NCBI GenBank assembly: GCA_024280615.1 | Contig: JAJRPU010000124.1 | Location: 1 to 9,185, forward strand | Direction of reading: 5' to 3' | Length of the DNA stretch: 9,185 bases | Source: Bacteroidota bacterium | GTDB taxonomy: Bacteria > Bacteroidota > Bacteroidia > JAADEI01 | In this document: piece by piece, positions 1-5,923 of the stretch | Layout of the letters: every line of letters starts with the position of its first letter | Position numbering within the stretch: the first letter of the stretch is position 1 | Notes under the pieces: generated by a model | The model's database searches: none | What the model saw: only the letters and a program-made list of their open reading frames with translations | What the model was told of the DNA's origin: nothing | Translations under genes and position numbers: made by a program

Positions 1-2
1 AA

Positions 3-236
3 CAGACGGAGGCACAAAATAGGATTTCGGTCAACGTGGACAATCTATCAAAAGGCATCTATTACCTAAGGGTAACTTCAACTAAGGGAACAGTAAAATT
101 TGTTCCTATTAAAGTACCTCTTACTTTACATTGCTATGACCTAACACCATATTTACATTGTTTCCATTCTTTTGTTGATTTTTGCATCTTTAACTCAATT
201 AGGGAATTTAGACTGTTGTATTTATTGTTAATATAA
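3..236 (+). CDS. C-terminal end of a T9SS-exported protein (type A sorting domain), 5' partial
   Basis: The frame is open from the left edge (first full codon at position 3) to a TAA at 234-236. The first roughly 34 residues read like the end of a Bacteroidota type IX secretion sorting domain: an ISVNVDNLSKGIYYLRV stretch with the conserved G-[IV]-Y core, then a short turn and a KFVPIKV strand. In this family the domain directs the cargo through the type IX machinery to the cell surface and is then removed. The cargo part lies outside the window, so its function is unknown. The oddity is that known domains of this type stop at or just after the last KFV-like strand, while this frame continues for about 39 further residues rich in L, F, C and Y that look like translated non-coding DNA. 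Stop loss or a small frameshift near 105-120 is possible. The sorting-domain call is fairly secure; the true end is not. Confidence 0.72.
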   Translation, partial: QTEAQNRISVNVDNLSKGIYYLRVTSTKGTVKFVPIKVPLTLHCYDLTPYLHCFHSFVDFCIFNSIREFRLLYLLLI

Positions 237-264
237 GCAAGCAAGTATTAGAGTGATGGGAGAT

Positions 265-1014
265 ATGCCAATTTTTTACACACGCCTGAGTGTTAATGTT
301 AATAAAGTTGCATTGTTACGCAATTCCAGGGGAGGCAACATTCCCGACGTTATAAAGTTTGCAAGGCATTGTGAGTATGTTGGAGCCGAAGGCATAACAG
401 TACATCCCAGACCAGATGAGAGACACATTCGTTATAGTGATGTATATGCATTGAAACCTGTGATAACCACAGAATTTAACATTGAAGGATTTCCGGATGA
501 CCGCTGGCTAAAAATGGTTCTGGAGGTCAAGCCCGAACAAGCGACGCTAGTCCCTGATGAGCCCAACCAGTTAACCAGCGACCACGGCTGGAACACTATT
601 AAGCATCGTTCCTTTCTTCGGGACGTTGTTAATGAATTGAAAAGTGTGGGAATAAGAGTGTCCATATTTGTGGACCCGGAACCTGAGATGGTAGAAGGAG
701 CCGCTCAGTGCGGAGCAGACAGAGTAGAACTATACACCGGTCCGTATGCCCACCAGTTTGAAACTAATCCCAGAGAGGCAATAAAACCATACATTATTGC
801 AGCTAAAGTGGCTTATGAAGTGGGTCTTGACTTGAATGCTGGACACGACCTGAATCTTTATAACTTGCCATTTTTAAAGCGGTCCATTCCATGGCTCAAA
901 GAAGTTTCAATTGGACATGCTCTCATTGCAGATGCCCTTTATCTCGGCATTGAAGAAACCATAAGGCGTTATAAACAGGCATTGAGGCTACCTGAATACA
1001 TGCAACACAAATAA
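265..1014 (+). CDS. pdxJ: Pyridoxine 5'-phosphate synthase PdxJ
   Basis: PdxJ condenses 1-deoxy-D-xylulose 5-phosphate with 3-amino-2-oxopropyl phosphate to give pyridoxine 5'-phosphate, the last ring-forming step of the DXP-dependent vitamin B6 pathway; it is a cytosolic TIM-barrel enzyme. The protein matches the family along its whole length: SVNVNKVALLRNSRGG at the N-terminus, GITVHPRPDERHIR with the catalytic His (about residue 47), EFNIEG with the catalytic Glu (about 74), VSIFVDPE, LYTGPYA, NAGHDLNL with the second catalytic His (about 194), and SIGHALI near the end. ATG 265 gives 249 residues and fits homologues that begin just before the [TS]xLSVNxNK strand; ATG 256 and GTG 253 are in-frame alternatives adding 3 or 4 residues. 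There is no convincing Shine-Dalgarno site or -7 box upstream. The next gene begins 4 bases after the stop, so it probably leads a five-gene operon. Confidence 0.96.
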   Translation: MPIFYTRLSVNVNKVALLRNSRGGNIPDVIKFARHCEYVGAEGITVHPRPDERHIRYSDVYALKPVITTEFNIEGFPDDRWLKMVLEVKPEQATLVPDEPNQLTSDHGWNTIKHRSFLRDVVNELKSVGIRVSIFVDPEPEMVEGAAQCGADRVELYTGPYAHQFETNPREAIKPYIIAAKVAYEVGLDLNAGHDLNLYNLPFLKRSIPWLKEVSIGHALIADALYLGIEETIRRYKQALRLPEYMQHK

Positions 1015-1018
1015 AACT

Positions 1019-2410
1019 ATGCAATACGGAGAAGTTAATGAACGAGTGGTTGAATTGCTTTTGCAAGTCGTTGAAGAGGTCTATACTGACCAGGAAACTC
1101 GTTCTGCTTATGCTTCTGACGAAACAGGATTTTATTTTCCCCCTGATGTCGTTGTTAAGCCCCGTTCTAAGCAAGAAATTTTGGAAATTGTCAGGATTGC
1201 CAGTGAGTTTAAAATTCCTATTACCCCGCGGGGAGGCGGAACAGGTTTGAGCGGAGGAGCATTGCCCATCTATGGAGGCATATTGCTTTCAACAGAGAAA
1301 CTTAATTCAATCCTTGACATTGACACTGTTTCAGGATTGGTAATTACTGAACCTGCGGTAGTAACCCAAGTTTTGCAAGAAGAAGTTGCTAAATTAGGCT
1401 TGTATTATCCCCCTGACCCGGCGAGTCGTGGTTCCTGCTTCATAGGAGGAAACATATCAGAAGATTCAGCCGGTCCCCACGCTTTTAAATACGGCACCAC
1501 CCGGGCTTATGTGCTTAATCTGGAAGTTGTTACACCGACCGGAGAAACCTTCTGGACAGGCAGCAACACCACCAAAAATACCACCGGGTACAATTTAACT
1601 CAGGCTTTAGTGGGTAGTGAGGGAACTCTTGCCATCATAACCAAGGCAACCCTGAAACTGATTGCCCATCCTGAAGACTCGCTTCTGCTCGTGCTTCCTT
1701 TTGATAGCATTGAAAAAGCAACGATTGCAGTTGGTAAAATAATGCAGACAGGCATAATGCCTGCCGCTATTGAATTCATGGAGCGAGACGCCCTTAATGC
1801 CGCAAAGGCTTACCTGCAAGAAATATCCGTTTCTTTACCCGATGCCACAGCTATGCTCTGGGTTGAACTGGATGGGTTCACTGACACACTCTTTTCTCAG
1901 GCAGAAAAAATATCTAACCTCCTTTCAAAAGATGTTTATGGAGATATTCTCTTTGCCCATAGCAACGCAGATAAAGAACGACTATGGCAGTTAAGAAGAG
2001 TGATCGGTCTCGCAGTGAAAAACATTTCCCCTTATGTGGATGCAGACACCATAGTACCACGACGAAACCTGCCAGAACTTTTAAGAAGGGTTAAACAACT
2101 GGAAAAAGTTTATGGACTTAAAACCATTTGTTATGGGCACGCCGGAGATGGAAACATTCACGTTAATATTCTGAAAGGTAATCTTGATGACCAACAATGG
2201 AAAGTCAAGTTAGAAAACATGTTAGATGACATAACCCGAGCGTGCGTTGAGTTAGGAGGCACTCTTGCCGGAGAACACGGCACCGGACTGGTCCACAAAA
2301 GCAGGTTGCCCCTAGCAGTACCTAAAACAGAAATCGTCATTATGAAACAAATCAAAAGAGTTTGGGACCCACTGGACATACTTAACCCCGGAAAAATTTT
2401 TCCTGAATGA
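1019..2410 (+). CDS. FAD-linked oxidase, GlcD / D-lactate dehydrogenase type
   Basis: This is a flavoprotein of the GlcD/DLD family that oxidises a 2-hydroxy acid such as glycolate or D-lactate to the 2-oxo acid. The N-terminal PCMH-type FAD-binding domain (about residues 40-220) carries PRGGGTGLSGGA (70-81), the usual flavin pyrophosphate loop, and a GGNxxEDSAGPHAFKYGTT stretch. The C-terminal oxidase domain (about 220-463) carries YGHAGDGNIHVN (372-383, family active-site and metal-binding histidines), GEHGTG (418-423) and the closing NPGKIF (456-461). The length of 463 residues is normal for a stand-alone GlcD. No Fe-S partner subunit (GlcF) is adjacent, so the electron acceptor and exact substrate cannot be told from sequence. 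The gene lies 4 bases after pdxJ, and its TGA overlaps the next ATG in an ATGA, implying translational coupling. Confidence 0.92.
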   Translation: MQYGEVNERVVELLLQVVEEVYTDQETRSAYASDETGFYFPPDVVVKPRSKQEILEIVRIASEFKIPITPRGGGTGLSGGALPIYGGILLSTEKLNSILDIDTVSGLVITEPAVVTQVLQEEVAKLGLYYPPDPASRGSCFIGGNISEDSAGPHAFKYGTTRAYVLNLEVVTPTGETFWTGSNTTKNTTGYNLTQALVGSEGTLAIITKATLKLIAHPEDSLLLVLPFDSIEKATIAVGKIMQTGIMPAAIEFMERDALNAAKAYLQEISVSLPDATAMLWVELDGFTDTLFSQAEKISNLLSKDVYGDILFAHSNADKERLWQLRRVIGLAVKNISPYVDADTIVPRRNLPELLRRVKQLEKVYGLKTICYGHAGDGNIHVNILKGNLDDQQWKVKLENMLDDITRACVELGGTLAGEHGTGLVHKSRLPLAVPKTEIVIMKQIKRVWDPLDILNPGKIFPE

Positions 2411-2946
2411 GACTATCTGTGTTAGTCCTTATGGCTCTATTCAGTTATTCCCTCTGTGCTCAGGATACTATCGCAACAGGCAATACCCCACGGTCAAACG
2501 CTTGGAAAGAAAAGATATTCTTCACAGGAAACATTGGCATGGCTTTCGGAGCCTCTTCCTATTTCATAGGAGCAGACCCCGGAATTGGATATATTCTTAC
2601 GGAGCGTTGGCACAGTGGCGTCCAAGTGGCTTTATATCTAGCCGGAGACCCAGTTTATACGTATAGACTTACCGGACCGATTATATTCTCAAGATTTTTT
2701 ATTATCCCCAATGTTCTTTTTCTTTCTGGACAATATGAACTGCTGAGGTCTACAATCAAACAAAGAAGCACTTCTTTTAAAGCAGGGCTATGGCATCCGG
2801 CATTGCTCTTAGGAGGCGGAATGGCTTCTTATTCAGGCGGATTGATGCTATTCTTCCAAGTTATGTACGATGTACTTCAGCACGAAAATTCTCTATACTA
2901 CAACACGCGCTATCTAGTCTTTCGTTTCGGACTCGCTTTCTATTAA
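2407..2946 (+). CDS. Small secreted protein, probable outer-membrane beta-barrel
   Basis: The 179-residue product starts with a type I signal peptide: MRLSVLVLMALFSYSLCA with likely cleavage between Ala18 and Gln19. The Cys at 17 is not in a lipobox, because Leu precedes it. The mature part has short alternating polar/hydrophobic segments separated by Gly-rich turns (GNIGMAFGASSYFIGADPGIGY, GLWHPALLLGGGMASYSGG) and ends in FRFGLAFY; an aromatic C-terminal residue on an amphipathic strand is typical of proteins inserted by the BAM complex. The length would fit a barrel of about eight strands. I do not recognise a specific family, and no enzymatic motif is visible. The start overlaps the preceding stop by 4 bases (ATGA), so it is expressed with the pdxJ run. 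The barrel assignment is inferred from pattern only. Confidence 0.8.
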   Translation: MRLSVLVLMALFSYSLCAQDTIATGNTPRSNAWKEKIFFTGNIGMAFGASSYFIGADPGIGYILTERWHSGVQVALYLAGDPVYTYRLTGPIIFSRFFIIPNVLFLSGQYELLRSTIKQRSTSFKAGLWHPALLLGGGMASYSGGLMLFFQVMYDVLQHENSLYYNTRYLVFRFGLAFY

Positions 2947-2958
2947 AATACAAGCACA

Positions 2959-3753
2959 ATGACGGCACCTGTCAAACTAAACTTTAAGGAATACGGCGAC
3001 CCAGCAAACCCACCAGTTATTACCCTACACGGACTATTCGGAATGTCAGACAACTGGCACACCATCTCACTCAAATTAGCCGACGAATTCCACGTTATTA
3101 ATGTTGACCTCAGGAACCACGGAGACTCACCATGGGCGGAACCAATGACCTATGAAGCAATGGCTCAAGACGTGGCACAACTAATCAAAGAACTAAATCT
3201 TCCAGAAGCATCCATCATAGGGCATTCAATGGGAGGAAAAGTCGCTATGCACTATGCCCTAAACAGCGGTTGCCAAACACTCAGAAGCCTTGTTGTCGTG
3301 GACATAGCACCCGTGGAGTATCCAGACAACGAAACACACCTTAAAATACTTGATTTGTTAGAGAAACTGACACTTGAACAATTCTCTTCCCGTGGACAGA
3401 TAGTCCAATGGCTTTCTCAATACCTGCCAACCTACATAGCGCATCTCATAGCAAAAAACGTTAAAAGAGACCCAAACGGAAAATTCAGACTCGTCTTGAA
3501 CGTTCATGCAATACGCAAATACTATAAAGACCTCAGACAAGCAATATCTGGAACAGCCTGCCACAAACCAACTCTGTTCGTTATCGGAGAAAAATCGCCA
3601 TTTATGAAAGAAGATTATAAACCCATTATCAAACAACTATTCCCCCATGCCCTCTTCGTTACTATAAAAGATGCAGGACACTGGGTTCACAGCGAGAAAA
3701 CAGATGTCTTCGTTGACGTCGTTAAAAACTTCCTCAGACAAACATGGAAGTGA
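2959..3753 (+). CDS. YbfF-like alpha/beta hydrolase (esterase)
   Basis: The 264-residue protein is an alpha/beta-fold hydrolase most like E. coli YbfF, an esterase reported to act on short acyl and acyl-CoA-type esters. Visible landmarks are the oxyanion-hole HGLFG (24-28), DLRNHGDSPW (50-59), the nucleophile elbow GHSMGGK with Ser90, VDIAPVEYP after the next strand, GEKSPF in the acid region, and AGHWVHSEKTD with catalytic His241. HGLFG, RNHG, GHSMGGK, DIAPV and GHWVH are shared with YbfF, so this subfamily is preferred over generic lipases or haloperoxidases. There is no signal peptide, so it is probably cytosolic. The start lies 12 bases after the preceding stop, and its last 10 bases overlap the glycosyltransferase. 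On the coding strand the gene is richer in A and C than its upstream neighbours. The physiological substrate is unknown. Confidence 0.92.
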   Translation: MTAPVKLNFKEYGDPANPPVITLHGLFGMSDNWHTISLKLADEFHVINVDLRNHGDSPWAEPMTYEAMAQDVAQLIKELNLPEASIIGHSMGGKVAMHYALNSGCQTLRSLVVVDIAPVEYPDNETHLKILDLLEKLTLEQFSSRGQIVQWLSQYLPTYIAHLIAKNVKRDPNGKFRLVLNVHAIRKYYKDLRQAISGTACHKPTLFVIGEKSPFMKEDYKPIIKQLFPHALFVTIKDAGHWVHSEKTDVFVDVVKNFLRQTWK

Positions 3754-4661
3754 AAATCAAATCTGAACCCATCCTGTTCTCAATAGTCATACCTGCATAC
3801 AACCGGGAGAAGTTTCTGAAACGCACAGTAGAAAGCGTCCTTGCTCAAACATACCCGCACTTTGAAATCCTGATTATTGACAATCAATCCACCGACAACA
3901 CATTCCAAATAGCACAGCAACTAGCCAAACAGGACAGCCGAATAAAAGCCTTCCAGAACGAAAGAAATTTTGAACGGGCATATTCCAGGAACCGTGGGAT
4001 GCAACTGGCTACCGGGCACTTCCTTACATTCCTTGACTCTGACGATATTCTCTTGCCTCACTGCCTTGAAGAAGCCTATAACTTTGTATCAAAAAATAGT
4101 AACAGAAAGTTTTTTCATGGTTTATATGAACTTAGGAAACTGGACGGTTCGCTCGTATATCACTACAAATTTCCCACTCTTGACGACCAACACAAAGCAA
4201 TCATGGAAGGCAACTTCCTTAGTTGTATAGCCGTATTTCTGCATAAAGACTTGTATTCAACTTATCGTTTTGATGAAAATCCAATTCTTGTGGGTTCAGA
4301 AGATTATGAGTTATGGATTCGCATAATGGCTAAACATAAACTTGGCAGAATAAACACGGTGCTTGCACATATAACCCATCATGAATATCAAACAATGGCT
4401 AAGCAAGAATTTGAGAGAGTGATGAAGCGTTCTAAGTATATTTACGATAAAATTGTTTCTTTGCAAGACCTGTTTCAAGTGTATAAGCCATATCTTGATC
4501 TTTTCTGGGCTCATAGACTTTTATTTGCCTCTACAATAGCTATTAGTAGCAATAATAAAACAAAATCATTATATCTTCTGCTCAAAGCTATCAAAAGAAA
4601 ACCGTCTATACTATCATCATACAAGATATACTCAATCCTAAAGCAGATGATATTTTATTAG
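3744..4661 (+). CDS. Glycosyltransferase family 2 (GT-A fold)
   Basis: This 305-residue protein is a GT2 enzyme that would transfer a sugar from a nucleotide-sugar donor, probably at the inner face of the cytoplasmic membrane during surface glycan synthesis. It shows the canonical order FSIVIPAYNRE (12-22), SVLAQTYPHFEILIIDNQSTDNT (31-53), RNRGMQLATG (82-91), the metal-binding FLDSDD (96-101) and GSEDYELWIRI (184-194), which occupies the position of the usual ED-x-x-x-W acceptor/base motif. The C-terminal part (about 215-305) is helical, basic and unassigned, with no convincing transmembrane span. The ATG lies inside the end of the hydrolase gene (10-base overlap in another frame), so it is the last member of the pdxJ run. 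The first half shares the C-over-G bias of the hydrolase and the last 400 bases are more AT-rich. Donor and acceptor cannot be predicted. Confidence 0.92.
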   Translation: MEVKIKSEPILFSIVIPAYNREKFLKRTVESVLAQTYPHFEILIIDNQSTDNTFQIAQQLAKQDSRIKAFQNERNFERAYSRNRGMQLATGHFLTFLDSDDILLPHCLEEAYNFVSKNSNRKFFHGLYELRKLDGSLVYHYKFPTLDDQHKAIMEGNFLSCIAVFLHKDLYSTYRFDENPILVGSEDYELWIRIMAKHKLGRINTVLAHITHHEYQTMAKQEFERVMKRSKYIYDKIVSLQDLFQVYKPYLDLFWAHRLLFASTIAISSNNKTKSLYLLLKAIKRKPSILSSYKIYSILKQMIFY

Positions 4662-4709
4662 CATATCTTACCACTAACACATTTAAAGTGTTACAATATG
4701 CCAATATGC
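4661..4709 (+). repeat. Compound inverted repeat plus 8-base tandem repeat after the glycosyltransferase
   Basis: GCATAT (4661-4666) can pair with ATATGC (4696-4701), and inside it TAACAC (4675-4680) can pair with GTGTTA (4688-4693) around a 7-base loop. Right after this, CAATATGC occurs twice in tandem (4694-4701 and 4702-4709). There is no following T-tract, so it is not a standard intrinsic terminator; it could still be a 3'-end RNA structure. The stems are AT-rich and short, so the functional claim is weak. Confidence 0.4.
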
Positions 4710-4726
4710 CTCTTGACACCTTATAA

Positions 4727-4755
4727 TTCACTATATTAAACTTCACTATATTAAA
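4727..4755. repeat. Tandem direct repeat, two copies of a 14-base unit at 15-base spacing
   Basis: TTCACTATATTAAA is present at 4727-4740 and again, identical, at 4742-4755, separated by one C. The 15-base period is not an exact helical multiple. The repeat lies about 165-190 bases upstream of the next start codon, just before an 18-base palindrome. It may be a local slippage duplication or a pair of protein-binding half sites. Confidence 0.7.
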
Positions 4756-4761
4756 TTAAGC

Positions 4762-4779
4762 TATTTATACGTATAAATA
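4762..4779. promoter_or_regulatory. 18-base perfect palindrome, candidate operator
   Basis: TATTTATAC is followed directly by its reverse complement GTATAAATA, giving a perfect 18-base dyad with no spacer. It begins seven bases after the second copy of the tandem repeat. A loop-free palindrome is more like a dimeric DNA-binding-protein site than an RNA hairpin. It lies about 140 bases upstream of the membrane-protein gene. No regulator gene is nearby, so the binding partner is unknown, and AT-rich palindromes can arise by chance. Confidence 0.4.
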
Positions 4780-4810
4780 AGACTGAAAAATCACTTTTCA
4801 CAAACAATTT

Positions 4811-4838
4811 ATTACCCCAAAGGCTATGCCTCGGTAAT
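4811..4838 (+). other. Hairpin 1 in the leader of the membrane-protein gene
   Basis: The outer arms ATTACC (4811-4816) and GGTAAT (4833-4838) are perfectly complementary. An inner stem AGGC (4821-4824) / GCCT (4828-4831) closes on a TAT loop, with an asymmetric internal loop of CCAA against C. Two nested stems in 28 bases are more than expected from local composition. There is no T-tract behind it, so it is not an intrinsic terminator. If the region is transcribed, it would fold in the 5' leader of the gene that starts about 80 bases downstream. Confidence 0.45.
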
Positions 4839-4865
4839 TAAGAAAGTGTTACTAAGCTAAGGAAT

Positions 4866-4902
4866 CAAAAGGTGGTTGCGAACCACACAATAACGCCTTT
4901 TG
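4866..4902 (+). other. Hairpin 2 next to the start of the membrane-protein gene
   Basis: CAAAAGG (4866-4872) pairs with CCTTTTG (4896-4902). Inside, TGGTT (4873-4877) pairs with AACCA (4881-4885) around a GCG loop; alternatively GTGGTT / AACCAC gives six pairs by borrowing G4872. The structure ends 16 bases before the ATG at 4919, so it could influence ribosome access or act as an attenuator or protein-binding leader. It does not match a tRNA, because no D or anticodon arm can be built around it, and I could not match it to a known riboswitch class. Confidence 0.45.
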
Positions 4903-4918
4903 TAATCGTTAACAACTA

Positions 4919-5842
4919 ATGAAAACCTACTTAATGCATGATAAGTTATCTGCAAAGGTTCAGCCGGTTAAAGAAGTGGTTCTGTCATCTTTTGTTTTCT
5001 TCATAGTGTTCAGACTACTAATAAATTGTTTATATGTTATGTTTTCCTTTGAAATTCTTGACCCATATTACCCACTTTATGAGTGGCAATGGTATGCTAT
5101 TTGGTTCGGAATACCTCTTCTTGCAGGATTAATTATTGTTATCAGATACCACAATCAATTATTAAGGTATATAGGAAGGAGTATAGCGTTGATAGTAATT
5201 ATTATATATGGTTTTTTGGGATTATCCATGTATCTTTTATGGAACTACCCTTTTAAGCGTCCTGCTGTATTTAAGGAATTGCTTGGCGCCAAGGAGGTTC
5301 TTGCCATTACTGATTTTTCTTATAAACCTCCTGATTCTATATTACTAATAGAAAACTCTTTAATATCAAAAACAAGTGCCTGCTATGAGTATTATTGCTT
5401 ATTGGAAAGACCACTAGTGGCATTTCAGGAAGCAAAGGCTTATATTAACAAAAAAGGGACTGTAACGATTAACGTTGTTAGGGAGATAATCCAGAAAATA
5501 AAGGCAGAAAACTTGTTGCCCAAACCCTCTTCTGAGTACTATCACGAAAGCGCTAATTCCTTTACTGGTCGGATAATTAAGTTTGAAACTAATAATAAGC
5601 AGTATTATATCGTCTCTATTAGAACTGGAGAGGTGAGTAATGACCATTATGCCCTTGCTGAGTTCCTGCTTGATGGAAGGGATTCATTACAAATCATAAA
5701 ATCACAAACTTTCTATTATGATATTGCAGGTGTTGAGTTCCTTGATTATGCAGGATTACCTTTCTGGTTTGAAACTTTTTTACTAGTCTGTATGACACTA
5801 TCCATATTAATAAAGTATAGGTTGCAAGCTAAGAAAATATAA
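4919..5842 (+). CDS. Unrecognised four-helix membrane protein with a large extracytoplasmic domain
   Basis: I do not recognise this 307-residue protein. Hydrophobic spans are visible at about residues 20-43, 58-75, 86-108 and 282-298. Positive residues lie before span 1, between spans 2 and 3 (RYHNQLLRYIGR) and at the C-terminus (KYRLQAKKI), so the positive-inside rule puts both ends in the cytoplasm and residues 109-281 outside. That outer domain is mixed alpha/beta in appearance and includes repeated Tyr and hydrophobic strands (KQYYIVSIRTGE, SQTFYYDIAGVEFLDYAG), with no catalytic signature. It contains two Cys (about 154 and 160). The start is the first ATG; ATG 4934 is possible. The gene is AT-rich, follows a structured 257-base spacer, and precedes sugar-nucleotide genes, so a role in the cell envelope is possible but unproven. 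Confidence 0.85.
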   Translation: MKTYLMHDKLSAKVQPVKEVVLSSFVFFIVFRLLINCLYVMFSFEILDPYYPLYEWQWYAIWFGIPLLAGLIIVIRYHNQLLRYIGRSIALIVIIIYGFLGLSMYLLWNYPFKRPAVFKELLGAKEVLAITDFSYKPPDSILLIENSLISKTSACYEYYCLLERPLVAFQEAKAYINKKGTVTINVVREIIQKIKAENLLPKPSSEYYHESANSFTGRIIKFETNNKQYYIVSIRTGEVSNDHYALAEFLLDGRDSLQIIKSQTFYYDIAGVEFLDYAGLPFWFETFLLVCMTLSILIKYRLQAKKI

Positions 5843-5868
5843 GGTACGAATTTAAAAACTGCGATTAA

Positions 5869-5899
5869 TTGCTTAATAGGACACTATGGCGTAAATTTA
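5869..5899 (+). promoter_or_regulatory. Candidate Bacteroidota-type promoter for the sugar-nucleotide genes
   Basis: A TTG at 5869-5871 is followed, after a 20-base spacer, by TAAATTTA (5892-5899). This differs from the Bacteroidota -7 consensus TAnnTTTG only at the last base. The start codon at 5924 would lie about 20 bases downstream of the expected transcript start. The 81-base gap from the previous gene supports separate transcription, but the mismatch and AT-rich setting keep this tentative. Confidence 0.35.
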
Positions 5900-5923
5900 C
5901 AGTTTAGAAAAGCACTGATAGTT

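Larger units (their letters stand above)
4662..4918. other. 257-base non-coding spacer rich in repeats and inverted repeats
   Basis: This AT-rich stretch separates the pdxJ run from the next gene, and no credible coding frame was found on either strand. From left to right it holds a compound inverted repeat at the end of the glycosyltransferase gene, an 8-base tandem duplication, a 15-base-period tandem repeat, an 18-base palindrome and two hairpins close to the next start codon, each listed separately. No T-tract-backed intrinsic terminator and no clear TAnnTTTG -7 box were found, so where transcription stops and restarts is uncertain. The dense symmetry suggests a regulatory leader or protein-binding region. 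Confidence 0.6.

Noticed and set aside
2407..2463. Cys17 of the small barrel protein as a lipidation site
   Set aside because: The residues before it (Y-S-L) do not form a lipobox, because the -1 position must be small. A type I cleavage before Gln19 fits better.
432..3636. Several - strand frames of 60-92 codons under pdxJ, the GlcD-like gene, the barrel gene and the hydrolase
   Set aside because: Each is antisense to a gene with strong family motifs, none shows a recognisable motif or signal, and none has a promoter or start context.
4811..4838. Hairpin considered as an intrinsic terminator for the pdxJ run
   Set aside because: It is followed by TAAGAAAG rather than a T-tract and contains a bulged internal loop, so a structured leader is the better reading.
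4866..4902. Possible tRNA T-arm on the - strand (GTGG-TTCGCAA-CCAC)
   Set aside because: The 7-base loop resembles a T-loop, but C stands where the invariant A58 should be, and no D arm, anticodon arm or acceptor stem can be built around it.
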